Shown here in pieces: positions 1-11,368 of a stretch of DNA of 64,000 nt. The notes under the pieces were generated by a model. That model was given only the letters and a program-made list of their open reading frames with translations. It made no database searches and had not been told where the DNA came from. The translations under genes were made by a program, and so were the position numbers. Source of the DNA: Jackrogersella multiformis (taxonomy: Eukaryota > Ascomycota > Sordariomycetes > Xylariales > Hypoxylaceae); the NCBI GenBank assembly GCA_902806575.1, contig CADCXD010000009.1, positions 186,001-250,000 on the forward strand, written 5' to 3'. The first letter of the stretch is position 1, and every line of letters starts with the position of its first letter.

Positions 1-3000
1 TGTTACTCGTTTCGCTTTTTAAGGTAATTATGGATGTTTAGGTTTTATGCATTTATTAACGTATATATATTTAAAATAATTAAGTTTAATATCGAATGTC
101 TTATAATATTTTCGATATATACGTTTTTTTACGATTAACGATTTATTTTTAAAAGACGAAAAATAAAATATAAAGGTTTTAAATTTATTTATTAAGTATT
201 CTTTTATTAAAAAATAATTATTTACTTATAAGTTTTTCTTATTTTCCTCGCGATTTTTTTTATTTTATTTATACTTAACTTTATTTTATAAATATATATC
301 GTCGTTAAGATAATTTCTTATCTTTTTTTATCGTTTTTAACGAAAGCGAGGACGGTTATTATAATATTCGTAATTATAACGATTACGAGTATCGCGGCTA
401 CGTTTACGATTATAACGACGATAGTTTTATCGGTTATTATTTTAACGTTTATTATTTCGTTTATCGTTATATTAATTATAACTTTAATCGCGGCTTCGAT
501 CGCGATTTCGATCACGGCTATTATTATAACGATTTTCTCCTCGATTATAATTATTAAAGTTATAACCGTTTCGATATTAATTAAAATTATTTCGTTATTA
601 ATTATAATTATTTCGTCGATTATATTTATTATTATAATAACCTCGGTTATTTTAATAAACCTTTAATTAATTAATATAAAGTATCGTATTATTATAATTA
701 TAATAAATAAGTCGGATATTTTTAAGTAATTTAATATCGTTAAAAGGAATGTTTTAAATAAATATATTATTAAGTGTTATATAAAATTTAATGTCGATTT
801 TTAGGTTTTTATTTCCTTTTATTAATATTTATTTACGTTATATTAATTATTTTTTATTTAAGTGTTTAAAATAAGCGTTTATAATTATTATAATCGATTT
901 TAAGTTAATGATTCTTATTGCTTTAAATTCCGGGTTTAACTTATTATAAATTATTATTATTTACTATATATTCGTAATTAATTTAAATGTTTAATAATTC
1001 CGAATAATATTCGACGATTAAGTTTTAATGAATATATTTTTAAAGTAAAGTTTTAAAGTGTATTTCGTTTTTTTAAAAAATATTAAAGCTTTTAATATAC
1101 GGATCTTATATTAATTAAATAACGTTTTAAAAGCGTATTTCGTGTCGTTTTATATTTTTTACTTTTCCTTAATAAATATTCGATTTATTTATTAATTTTA
1201 TAAATTTTTACGAAATAATTTATAAAGATTACCTTTAATTTTTACGACTTTCGCGGGTTTTTAATAAATTATTTAAATAAAGTTTATTTATATATAAATA
1301 TTACGTTAATACGTATAATTACTTTTAATAAAAGAATTATTTATTACCGTGAACTTATTTACGTTCGTTATAAAATAATTAATATCGTAAATTATTTAAT
1401 TTTTTAATGTTAATTAACGACTCGCTTTATTTTTTTACGATTATATAAATGTTAAAGCGTCGTTAATTAAACCGTTAAACGGTTTATTAACGACTTAACG
1501 TTCGATTATAAATAAAATTACGGCTTATTTCGCGATATATATTTACGATTTATATGTTAATTTAAGGATAGGATTAATTAATGAAAGTTATGGTTTTTAA
1601 GGTTAATTAAGTTTATTTATTAAAGGTTATTTTAATTTTAAAACGAGAGGTTAAGTAAGTTAATTAACTATTATTTAAGTTATTTTATCCCGGATTTCGA
1701 TTAATTAATTAAGCTATATACTTTTATCCGATATAAAGGATTTATAATATAATTACGTGCCCTTATCACGAGAAAAAAAAAATACGATAAGTGAATATAT
1801 AATAAGTGTTAATTTAATTATTTATAGCTCGATTTTTTAATAAAAAACTAAAAATATAAAAAGGTTAATTTTAAGGCTTTATATAATTACTTATATAATT
1901 TTATTAATATTAATTTTTCGCGGTATAATTATTTACGTTTACGGTTAAATTTTTTAATAAATAATTAAAGATATTAAAAAAGTTATCCGAAAGCTTCGCA
2001 TAATTACTTACGTAACTTTATTAATTTCGGTTTTTTCGATAAATTGCGGCTAAATTTCTTAATATAAAATTAATAATATAAATAAATCGATTTATAAATT
2101 AAGTATAAACGTTAAAATAATTATTAAATAATTTAAGGTAATTATTAAAGTTATTATAAGTTATATTTTTAAGTTATAAATTAATGAAAATTATAATAAC
2201 GTTAATAATATTAAAGGAATTAATAATCGAAAATTAAATAATAATAAAATTTAATGGTCGATTAAGTTAATTATTTCTTTCGTTAATAATTTTATTAATA
2301 ATATTATAAGATTTAAATCGGTTAAAAAGTTAATTAATATTAAGCTAATAAGTGAAAAGTTAATCTTATTTATTAATATATAAAAATAATTAATGTAAAA
2401 AGTTAATGTTAAAATTAATGTTAACCTTTAAGTAAGAACTTCCGAATTTAATAAAGTAAGTTATAATATAATTTTTAACGTTTTATTAAATGTTTGCTTA
2501 AACTTTTAAAGGTTTAATACTTATTAAAAGTTATAAAGTAACGCTTTTATTATAAAATTCCGTGTAATGCGAAAGCCTTATATTAATAAAAAAGTTAATT
2601 TTATATTTAATAATATATTTATATAAAGTAATAAATTATTTATATACGGTTAATATAATTTTTATATTGTTTAAAGGTTTCGGTAATTACAAATAAAAGT
2701 AATAATTTATAAAATATTATTATTATTAAAGTTTAAAGTTATAAAAAAGGAAAAAATTTAATTGATTAAAAAAACTAAATCTTATTAAAATAACGTTAAT
2801 ACGTAAATTATAATATTATAAGAAAATAATAACGTAATTAAATTCGATTAATAATAAAAAAAAGGTAAAAACCATTAAATAATAAAAAAAATAAAGTAAT
2901 AAAAAAAATAATTATAAAGTGTTTAAGGTTTAATAATATTTAAGGTTTAATAATTATTAATTAAATTTTTACCACGTTAACTTATCGCAATTAACTGGTT

Positions 3001-5710
3001 TTAAGTCCTCACTAATTAATTAAAAGCTTAATTAATTTAACGGTAAGGTATAAATCGTTACGATATAACGAGAGTAAAGTGCTACCATTTATTATACACT
3101 AATAAATTAAAATAAAAGTCTTAAAATAATTATTTTTTTAAGAGTGAAAATAAAGTTAATATCTTAAAAAATAATTAATAAGTATAAAGCACGGGCCATT
3201 ACCTTAATTATAAACCATGTAATTATAACTCTTTACATTTTTATTTATATAAACATTATAAAAAAACACGATAAAATCGTTAAAAAAGTCTTAAAGAAAT
3301 TCATAAAATAATATTTTATAATTAACCCGTAAAAATACTTTTAAAAAGTTTAAAAAATAAACTTTTTTAATTATATTATTAAAATTAATAATATTTTAAT
3401 AATATAAAATAAAATTAATTATATTAATAATTAAAAAACGTTTAAATTATAAAAAAAATCTTAATAATTTATAAAAAAGTTCTTAAAAATTATAAACTTA
3501 ATTATTAATATAAATAAATTAAATTAAATAAATAAATAAATCTTTTAAAGAATTTAAATTTCGTTTTATTTAAACCTTTATTATAATTTATTTTAACCTT
3601 TCGAAATAAACTTATATCGAAGTTAATACCTTAAATTATATTATTAATGTTATTTTTTTAAAAAGGATAAATAAAGTAAATTTAAATTTATAACTTATTA
3701 TTTTCGTAAGTTTATACCGGTAAAAATAAATTATAAAATTTATAATAAAAAATTATTAATTATAATAAATTTCTTCGAAAAATAATATTAATATTTAAAA
3801 AAAGTTAAACATTAAATTAAAGTTTATTCGGATTATTAAAACTTAACTTACTTTATAATAATTAAAGTTTTAAATTAATATTAAACTTAATAAATATAAA
3901 AACTTTTATTATATTAATTTATTATTAATTATCGATTAAATAAATAAAATAATAAAACCGATATTTTTTTAAAATTATCGTAATATTAATTTAAAAAAAG
4001 AGAAACTAAAAATTAATTTATAAAGTTAATTTTATAAAATAAATATTTTTTACACTTTTAAAGAATTTTATTCGCCTTTTTAATAATTATCCTCGTTATA
4101 TTAAAAAGATTTTATAATTTTATTATACTTAATTAAGCTTTTAATTTTATTAAACGATTAAAAAAAGCAGTTATTAATAATTTAAAATACGTTACGTAAA
4201 TTAAGAATTTTTTTAAAAATATTATTTTATAAAATAACATTTTATATTAAAAGGAAAGATTTTAAATATTTACGAAACTTTAAAAAGAAGTTATTTTTAC
4301 CAAACATAATACTCTCGTTACCGGATATATAAAAATAAATAAAACTTTAAAATTAATTATTTAAAACTTTTAATAATTAAATATTAAAAATATTATCCGG
4401 GATTATATATAAGGTTATTTAAAATATTAATAAAATAAAATCTCTTAACACGCTTTTTATAAATATTTTTAATCGATAAAATTATATTATAAACTTTAAT
4501 TAATAATAATAATAAATTTTATTATTAACCTTTTTTTATTAAATAATTATAACTTTATTTAAGTAATAATAAATTTATTTTTTAAAATAACGTACTTTAT
4601 TTTTTTAAAGTAAAAGAAAAAGAATTTAATAATTTAATTAAAATTTTTATTAAATAATATTAAAGATTATACGGTATATTTTTAAATATCGTTTTTAATA
4701 AAGATTTTAAGTTTACGTTTTATATTTAAAAGAACTTTTTTAAATTAATAAAAATTAAATCTTATATAAATATTATATTTTATTTATAAATCGATAAATA
4801 AATAAAACGCCTTAATTAAATTTTAAAAGTTTATTTTAAATCTTTCGTTAATTATAAAATAAATAATTAAAAAGATTTATTTATAATTATAAAATTTATT
4901 TATAATAATATTACTTTTTTTTAATATAATTTACTTTTTTTTATATTAATTATAATTATTATTTAATAATTTATAATTCCTTTACGAGTATTTTACGTAA
5001 TTTTTAAAATAAATTAACTCGTAATATTAAACGTAAAAAATATTAAAATTAAACGCCTCGTTAAAAAGTTAAATAAAAAGTTTATAAGCTTTTTTAAAAT
5101 TTAATAAGTAATTTTTTTTATTACGATAAAACTTACTTTTTTTTAAAAATAAAAAATATATAATTTATTTTATATTTTATTTATTAAACCTTATTACGTT
5201 AATAATTAAGAATTTTTTAATTTTAATTAAATTTTACGTATAATAACTTTAATAAAGTTTAAAAATTATTAAATAAAATAAATAATAAATTTTATAAAAA
5301 ATTAAAATAAAGTAAAATATCTCGTTAAGTAAGAAAATTAACCGGTTAAAAGGTATTAAACTTAAAAACCTTACGAGGATATATTTAATAAAAAAATAAA
5401 AAGAATAATTAAATTATTTCACGCGTAATATATTAATAAACTTTATAATTTTATAATTATATAATATACTTAAAAACGAGCATTAAAAAAGAAAAAGCTA
5501 ATATTATATAAATAAATTCCACGAAATAAAATATAATTAATATATATATATAAATTAATAAATATAAAGTATTATACGAATAAACTTTATAAAATAAAAT
5601 ATAATTAATATATATATATAAGTTAATAAATATAAAGTATATTAAAACTTATAAAATAAAACTATTAAATAAAGTTAATTAAAAAACTTAATTAATATAT
5701 GTAAAATTAA
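1..5710. repeat. AT-rich RIP-degraded repeat block
   Basis: The stretch is overwhelmingly A+T, with stop codons in every frame. Most remaining C and G bases sit in CG dinucleotides, while CA and TG are scarce and TA is abundant. That is the signature of repeat-induced point mutation, which turns CpA into TpA in duplicated DNA of ascomycetes. The block ends sharply near 5710, where normal codon-rich sequence begins. The interval around 2900-3350 keeps somewhat more CA/TG and may be less mutated. No element type can be named with confidence; a degraded retrotransposon is the likeliest source. Confidence 0.88.
5524..5640 (+). repeat. 49-bp direct repeat pair, 68-bp period
   Basis: A unit starting AAATAAAATATAATTAATAT occurs at 5524-5572 and again at 5592-5640, with a single base difference that I can see. 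The copies are offset by 68 bp and lie just inside the AT-rich block near its right edge. They may be an internal tandem duplication or part of a degraded terminal repeat. Confidence 0.7.
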
Positions 5711-5711
5711 A

Positions 5712-7278
5712 CTAACAGGATTAAGAAGGCGCTAACAACGCTCAAGAAGATATTTAGATTATATACATATAGGTTATTACGCTTTGCTTCGTAAAAAGGA
5801 AAAGAAGGTAAGGACCTTAAGACCATAGAGAATTATTATTCGAAATTGAACTACAGTTCCAAGCTCTATTGCCCTTGTCACAATGACTTAATTTTCTTCA
5901 ACAAAACCTTACTCAAAGCTCTTCTATCCCAACCTCAGATACGCCTACATTTGAAGCTTTGGTCCGGTTTCTTTCCAGATGAGGAGTTAAATCCGACCAG
6001 GATTCGAGCCTTGGTGGGAAATCGTAACCTATATTCGATGGGTTTCACGTTTAATTCGGTCGATGGCCTTGAGACGATACTACTCCTAAAGGATCTTCTT
6101 CTCACTTGCCCCAACCTCCGCCACCTCAACCTTGACTTTTCAAATTTTAACACAGAAAATATGCGAGGGGAATACTGCGGCTTTGGCTTTGTTGCTGGTG
6201 AGCGACCTCCAGCACTCGAGACTCTAGAGATTCTCTCGTATCCGTTTGGGAAAGACAGCACAATTGTCGACGGTACACCAGGATATCCACTACAAGGGTG
6301 TGAGCAGAGTTACTGGGCTGATAATTTCGATTGGTCCAAGTTGGAACGACTGAGCTTCTCTGGCTCACGGGTGCCCTTAGAATGGATAGGAAAATTGCCT
6401 TTCCTCAAGGAGGTGGATTTCAGTATCAGACCCCTCGTCGACGATCCAGATAAATTCTTAAAGCTGGTCCCAGTTTCCCTGGAGAGCATCAAGGTGCATG
6501 AATTGATGATTCATAGCGCACCACATATTACAAGACACGGTCATGGGCTTCGTGTACTCCATATCACTAGCAGCAGAATGGGGACCTTGGACATAAATGC
6601 AACCTTTCTTCGATGCATCCGACGCCACTGCCCGAACATCGAGGAACTAGGAATAGGCTTTTCCAGAGACAAGACATGGCCTAATGAGATATTGGATATC
6701 CTAGCCGAGTTCCCGAAATTGCGTGGTTTGACGTTATATCTCGACTATTCCCGTGGAGACTTCGACCTACCTCTCCTCCCCCCATGACGTTCTCGGGTGT
6801 CGCAGAAACCTTTAAATATCTCCGCAACCAAAGACCGTCTCATTTGATACCACTGGAGAAGCTCCATGTCATCTCTGGGTCATTCGGACCAAATTCAATC
6901 ATCAGTCGCTGGATTGAAGATCAGTCGATCTCGTTCATCTGCGAACTCTCAGAGCGCGACGATGAGGCAGCCCGTGGCATATTCAAGGTCGCCTGCCCGG
7001 ATGTCACGAAAAAAGAAAACGAAGCCATGCAGATAGCCTTGAAAACGGGCTGCGATCCGATAAGTCTATTGGAGAGATCTCGATCGGAACCTAGACTGAA
7101 GAAGATTTCAAGGCAGTTTAAGATCGCCTGGTATGGACCAATGCCGCTAGAGCAATGGAAGGACTACTGCCTTCGACGATATGAATCCGGAGTGATAAAT
7201 TTCTTCATGTTCTGGGGGGAAATTTTCGTCGTAGAAAACGACAGCGATTGGGAGGAATTTATTGACAGAAAATTCTGA
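5712..7278 (+). pseudogene. F-box/LRR-like protein remnant, truncated and frameshifted
   Basis: The encoded sequence resembles the leucine-rich C-terminal part of fungal F-box proteins (for example LLLTCPNLRHLNLDF near 6090-6140); no F-box is present. There is no usable ATG at the 5' end: the reading frame runs back into the edge of the AT-rich block, and meets an in-frame TAA at 5792-5794. Downstream of it the frame is open to a TGA at 6785-6787. The continuation then lies in the next frame from 6784 to 7278. The switch falls in a run of six C at 6778-6783; one more C would join both parts into a single reading frame. I infer a decayed gene that lost its N-terminus to the repeat block. F-box assignment is from overall resemblance only. 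Confidence 0.62.
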
Positions 7279-7709
7279 TTGGGGGTAGTAATTGAACTAC
7301 AGGGTGGAAAAATGGAGCTTTCTGCATCTTTTGTGCCTAGGACATTTTTGCAGGATGATATGACTACCTAGATATTTAAGTGGTTAGCTAGGTAGTTTCG
7401 TGGACTGGGAGCCGTAGCAGGTACTGAAAGGGGATCAGAGATGTTTTTGCGTTCAGACGATAGTTAATCTCAGTTACGCAACACCCAATACTTTGCCACG
7501 TGATTCACAGATATGTGACTATAACTCAACCTATACTGAAGTTCTACGTATCCATAGGTAATCACATTCATGAGGCCAGTTCGGATTAGGACGTGACGAT
7601 ACTCGTCTCTAGAATTCTCTTGCTATCCCATCTACTTGCATGCAAGCCTCTAATCTAACCGGATTGCTTCCTACCAAGGACGCAAGGACAATAACCCATA
7701 TCCCAATTT
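7279..7709. other. Intergenic, nothing recognised
   Basis: The 431 bp separate the F-box remnant from the 3' end of the zuotin gene. I see only imperfect TAGGTA-type motifs and no open frame of note. Confidence 0.6.
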
Positions 7710-9111
7710 CTACACCAACGCCTTAGCCTCGCCGTCCTTGAGCTTGCCAGCCCCAACAAGCCGCTTGACCTCGTCGGTCCACACCCCCTTGATCTCGTCG
7801 GCGACCTTGAGACCGTTCAGCTTGGCGGCCAGGGCCGCGATCTCGTCGGGGTCGATCTTGGCCTGGATCAGCTCCACGTCGTTGAGCACGGAGTCGATCT
7901 GGGCCGCGGTGGCGTCGCCGGCGCCGGCGAAGTAGTTGGCGTCCTTGACGGAGCCGCGCAGGACGCGCTTGTTCTTCTTGACGGCGGTCTTGGCGGCCTC
8001 CTTGGCCTTCTTGTTGGCCTCGCGCTCCGTCTTGGCCTTCTCCTCGGCCTCCTTGGCGGCCTTCTCTTCGGTCTCCTTCTTCAGGCGGGCGTCGTCCTTC
8101 GCCTTCTTCTCGGCGGCCTCCTTGTCGAGGCGCTTCTTGTTCTTGGCGGCGTTGGCCTCCTGGCGGAAGCGCTTGATGCGCTCGTCGCCGGCGGAGCAGT
8201 CGTCGAGGAGCTTGCGCAGGCGCGCGTTGTCCTCGGCCTTCTTCTTCTTGCGGGCGTTGGCGTTCTTGCGCTCCATGTGGCGCTTCTGGTCGCGGTTCTC
8301 GTTGTCGTCGGGCACGTCCTCGTCCAGGTACTCGAACGACCGCCACGAGTCGAAGCTGTACCAGAAGTTGTAGAAGCTCTCGACGTCCTCCTTGGCCGAG
8401 CCCTCGTCGCCGAAGCCGGGCACGGGCTGCTGCTTGGAGAAGCGGGCCTCCGACTTGAAGACGCGGCCCCAGAGCTTGTAGAAGTTGCCCTTGGCGAGCT
8501 CCTTCTTGGTGGGCTGGTCCACGTCCGCCTTCTCGTCGACCGAGTCGAATTGCCGGCGCTTGACGGGGTCGAGCAGGACCTCGGTGGCCTTCTGAATGCA
8601 CTTGAAGAAGTTGTCGTCCTCGGTGTTGCCCTGGGCTGCCTTCTTGTCCGGGTGGTGCTTTAGGACCTTCTTGCGGTGGGCACGCTTGATCTGGTCTTCC
8701 GTGGCCTTATGGCGGTACTTGGACAAGCCGAGAACTTGGTAGTGGTCTTGAGACTATAGGTAAAGGAATTAGTCGTTAGCAGACAGTTGAAAATACCAAC
8801 AATTAACTGATGCTTACCTTCCAGTCCTTAGCCTCCCGCTGGAGCATCATAGGATCTTCAGGCTCGCTAGCATCACTCTCATCGTCCTTCTCGATCTTCT
8901 TGGCGCTCTCCTGGGCCTGGATGCGGTCATCTTCGGAGAATGTGCGCTTATGGCGTGCACGGCGGGCGTGTGCGAGGAAGTGAGGTCCGACGGGCTCAAT
9001 CGTGCGTTGGGTCGAGGCGGTGATAGACCCGATGGGCTTAAAGTCCTTCTCTGCCGACCATCCCTCCGGTAGGGTAGGGAGTGGCCGTAAGACCGTCGTG
9101 ACTGTAGCCAT
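7710..9111 (-). CDS. zuo1: Zuotin, ribosome-associated J-domain protein
   Basis: The J-protein of the ribosome-associated complex; with its Hsp70 partner Ssz1 it stimulates Ssb on nascent chains at the ribosome exit tunnel. Two exons: 9111-8818 and 8753-7710, with an intron at 8754-8817 (GTAAGC donor, TAG acceptor, phase 0), giving 445 residues, close to yeast Zuo1 (433). The first 98 residues hold the zuotin N-terminal region. The J-domain starts at about residue 99 and has HPD at 132-134. A long Lys/Glu/Ala-rich charged region follows, as expected for the ribosome-binding middle domain, then a C-terminal helical segment. The SANT repeats of animal homologues are absent, as usual in fungi. 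It is divergent from mzm1. Confidence 0.95.
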
Positions 9112-9582
9112 CGTCGTTGTCGATGTACTACTTGGGTGTTTGGAGAGAGGAAAAGTACGAAAAGTACGAAGCGTGGGGTGAGAAGTGGGAAACTTTTTTT
9201 TTTCTTCTTAACAATTAATCTACTGTATTTTAATTGGTCAGATTATAAAGTTTAGCGTTATACATCCCGGGGTTAATGCAAGGATATTATGCATAAGTGT
9301 AGAATTTATGCAATTAACTTGTCTACTAGTCACAGTTCAGCCTCAAATCTAACCCAGCCACAATTGATAACCTTGATAACCACTTGGGTACCTAGGTAGC
9401 CATACAACCCACCATAAGTCACGATTTTCTTGCGATTTCACAAGCTCTAGAAACTTTCTTATATCGCCTACGAAAGACTCGCATCTCGAACTCAATTAAC
9501 CTGGCTAACACGATTGGCTTAATACTTCCTTTATGATAAGACCGCAATTTCCTATGACAAAACCTTTGTTTAGAGACACAAT
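9112..9582. other. Divergent promoter region, zuo1 / mzm1
   Basis: The 471 bp between two divergent start codons must carry both promoters. It contains a T-rich run near 9192-9210, a duplicated GAAAAGTACG-like element near 9150-9168 and one exact TACCTAGGTA palindrome at 9389-9398. No TATA box stands out. Confidence 0.55.
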
Positions 9583-10024
9583 ATGACAACTCCTCTTCCA
9601 GCCTACAGAAGCCTTCTCCGAGCAGTTCGGATAGCCTTCCAAGGTGAGAGCAACTCGACGGAACTCTTGTTAGACGACCACTAATGGTACAATTCAGGCG
9701 ACCAACGCATGTTAGATTCTGCTCGAAACGCGATACGTGTGGGCTTCCGTGACAACGCCGACATAGATCCTACCTACCTAGATGGCGCCATAAGACACGC
9801 CGAAGAAGTCGCTACTATATTAAGACAAAACGTAGTCCAGGGTAAGAAAGAGGGTGAAACATACAGTATGTTGCGAATCTAAAGAATTGGCCGACGGGTT
9901 ATATCTGACGGCATGTGTAGAATTACGAATACACGAAGACACGGAACGTGGGAACAACGATACGGTCAAGTTTCCGGGTGGCCAGACAGTTAAGATTGAC
10001 GGCAAGACATGCGCCGATAGATAA
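9583..10024 (+). CDS. mzm1: Mzm1/LYRM7-type complex III assembly factor
   Basis: A small LYR-family mitochondrial matrix protein that holds the Rieske iron-sulfur subunit before its insertion into complex III. I reconstruct three exons: 9583-9643, 9698-9865 and 9921-10024. The introns are 9644-9697 (GTGAGA donor, CAG) and 9866-9920 (GTATGT donor, TAG). The spliced product is 110 residues, the usual family length. It opens with the LYR-type helix PAYRSLLRA and carries the family blocks HAEEVATILRQNVVQG, KLRIHEDTERG and, near the C-terminus, GQTVKIDGKTC. Both junctions preserve phase exactly. It is convergent with slt11, whose stop lies 178 bp downstream. Confidence 0.88.
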
Positions 10025-10201
10025 AACGGACCGACATGATCAAGTTCATAAAGCCTTGTATTATATTATGATACCCGTCGTGTACCAACAAACATCATGG
10101 CCGCCGTCGAGTGGCTACGAATTCAGATGAATATCTCCGCGAAACCCTTTTCTAATCGCAATGCCTAAACGCCTTCCATGCAATACATCATCTTCTCTGC
10201 C

Positions 10202-11368
10202 TTAATCGCCGGCCAAGCTAGCGTAGTTGACATCTGCTGTTCCCGGCGGCGCTGCTAGTAGGGACATACTGTCCATCTCTGATTGCGAATCTCCTGCTTG
10301 TCCTGAACCCCCTTGGCCTGGCGCGGCTTCGATCGCCTTGGGTCCGCCCGGCCCTCGTCGCTGGCTCGGAAACGCCGACCGACCATCCCTAGCCATAACC
10401 GCTCTCTCCTCCTTGTTCATCGTCCCGACGGCCTTAGGTAAGCTCCATCGTACTCGTAGTGGACATCCCGCAATTACCGCACGGCCCTGACAAGCCTCGG
10501 AGGCTTTCTCGGCGCCCTCTCTGGTCTCGTAGTTGATGAACGCGCAATGTGACATGTGGCTACAGATCAGCGACTTGATCTTGCCGTGCTCCTTGAAGAA
10601 GTCGCGGATCTTGTATTCGGGAAGGTCGTCCTCGACGCCTGTCACGAACAAGCTCATGATAGAATTATTGGCGGGCGGAATCCAGTCTTTGGGGCCAGGC
10701 GGTAGTTGCGACGCGCTCGGGAATGGTCTGCCCCCCTTGCCCTGCCTCGCGCCTGGTTTCGCGCCTGCTGCAGCTCTGGAGTCGCGAGTTCGTATAGGAC
10801 CTGGACCACCAACGCCAGCCCCGACCGCTGGGCTACCCCCGGTCGAACTTCCGCTAGGTTTTGACTCGGCGGCGCTTCCATCTTCGATCGCCCGCCCCTT
10901 TCTGAAGTAGGGTTTGCTGTTCGCCAGTCTCCGCAGCAGCTCGCGGGCCTTCTCGTCCGCCTTCTCGTACTCCTCGGTGCCTATGCCCTTCTCGAGGGCC
11001 TTCTCGTTGTTCTGGGCGAAGTACTCGCGGTTGATCTCGCTCTGGGGGCCGGGCGCGACCATCTTGAGGGCGGCGTCGCGCAGCTGGATGGGCAGGCCGA
11101 ACTGCAGGTCGAGCATGCAGCACTGGCAGCAGTTCTTCATGCGGGCGCACGTGAGGCAGACGCTGGTGCGCTTCTTGCGGCCGTGGGCGCGGTCGGCGGC
11201 CCAGGAGAACACGGTGTAGGGCCGCGTGCAGATCTTGCACTCGGAGCCGTAGTCCTCCTTCAGCATCTTGACGTACGGGTTCGGCGGCAGGCAGTTCTCG
11301 CATACCGACGGGAAGTCCGTCGACTCCCAGCCGGAGCGGTTGAGGTCTTGTTTTATCTGGGGCGGCAT
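10202..11368 (-). CDS. slt11: Pre-mRNA-splicing factor Slt11/Ecm2
   Basis: A 388-residue, intronless homologue of Slt11/Ecm2 (S. pombe Cwf5, human RBM22), a component of the NineTeen-complex-related group that contacts U6 snRNA and U2/U6 helix II during spliceosome activation. The N-terminal part has the paired-cysteine zinc-binding region (CENC near residue 23, CKIC, CLTC, CCQCC), followed by the conserved block PGPQSEINREYFAQ. A Gly/Pro/Ala-rich linker leads to one RRM (SLFVTGVEDDLPEYKIRDFF to PLRVRWS, about residues 238-310). The tail is low-complexity. The CCCH finger seen in human RBM22 is not visible, as in other filamentous-fungal forms I know. Confidence 0.93.
   Translation of the reverse strand: MPPQIKQDLNRSGWESTDFPSVCENCLPPNPYVKMLKEDYGSECKICTRPYTVFSWAADRAHGRKKRTSVCLTCARMKNCCQCCMLDLQFGLPIQLRDAALKMVAPGPQSEINREYFAQNNEKALEKGIGTEEYEKADEKARELLRRLANSKPYFRKGRAIEDGSAAESKPSGSSTGGSPAVGAGVGGPGPIRTRDSRAAAGAKPGARQGKGGRPFPSASQLPPGPKDWIPPANNSIMSLFVTGVEDDLPEYKIRDFFKEHGKIKSLICSHMSHCAFINYETREGAEKASEACQGRAVIAGCPLRVRWSLPKAVGTMNKEERAVMARDGRSAFPSQRRGPGGPKAIEAAPGQGGSGQAGDSQSEMDSMSLLAAPPGTADVNYASLAGD

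Noticed and set aside
318..515. A 65-residue open frame on the minus strand in the AT block, and an Arg/Tyr/Asn-rich reading in another minus frame
   Set aside because: The Ile/Val-rich frame is what RIP-mutated DNA gives by chance. The Arg-rich reading could be a Gag basic tail but is too short to claim.
3900..3945. Phrase resembling a reverse-transcriptase YxDD region on the plus strand
   Set aside because: The second acidic position cannot be derived by C-to-T or G-to-A change, and flanking motifs are not readable.
7723..8601. Long overlapping frames on both strands inside the zuotin gene
   Set aside because: They are by-products of GC-rich Lys/Glu/Ala codons; the Arg/Gly/Gln-rich products have no natural look.
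10654..11303. Other-frame products inside slt11
   Set aside because: Shadow frames of a GC-rich gene with all family motifs in the annotated frame.
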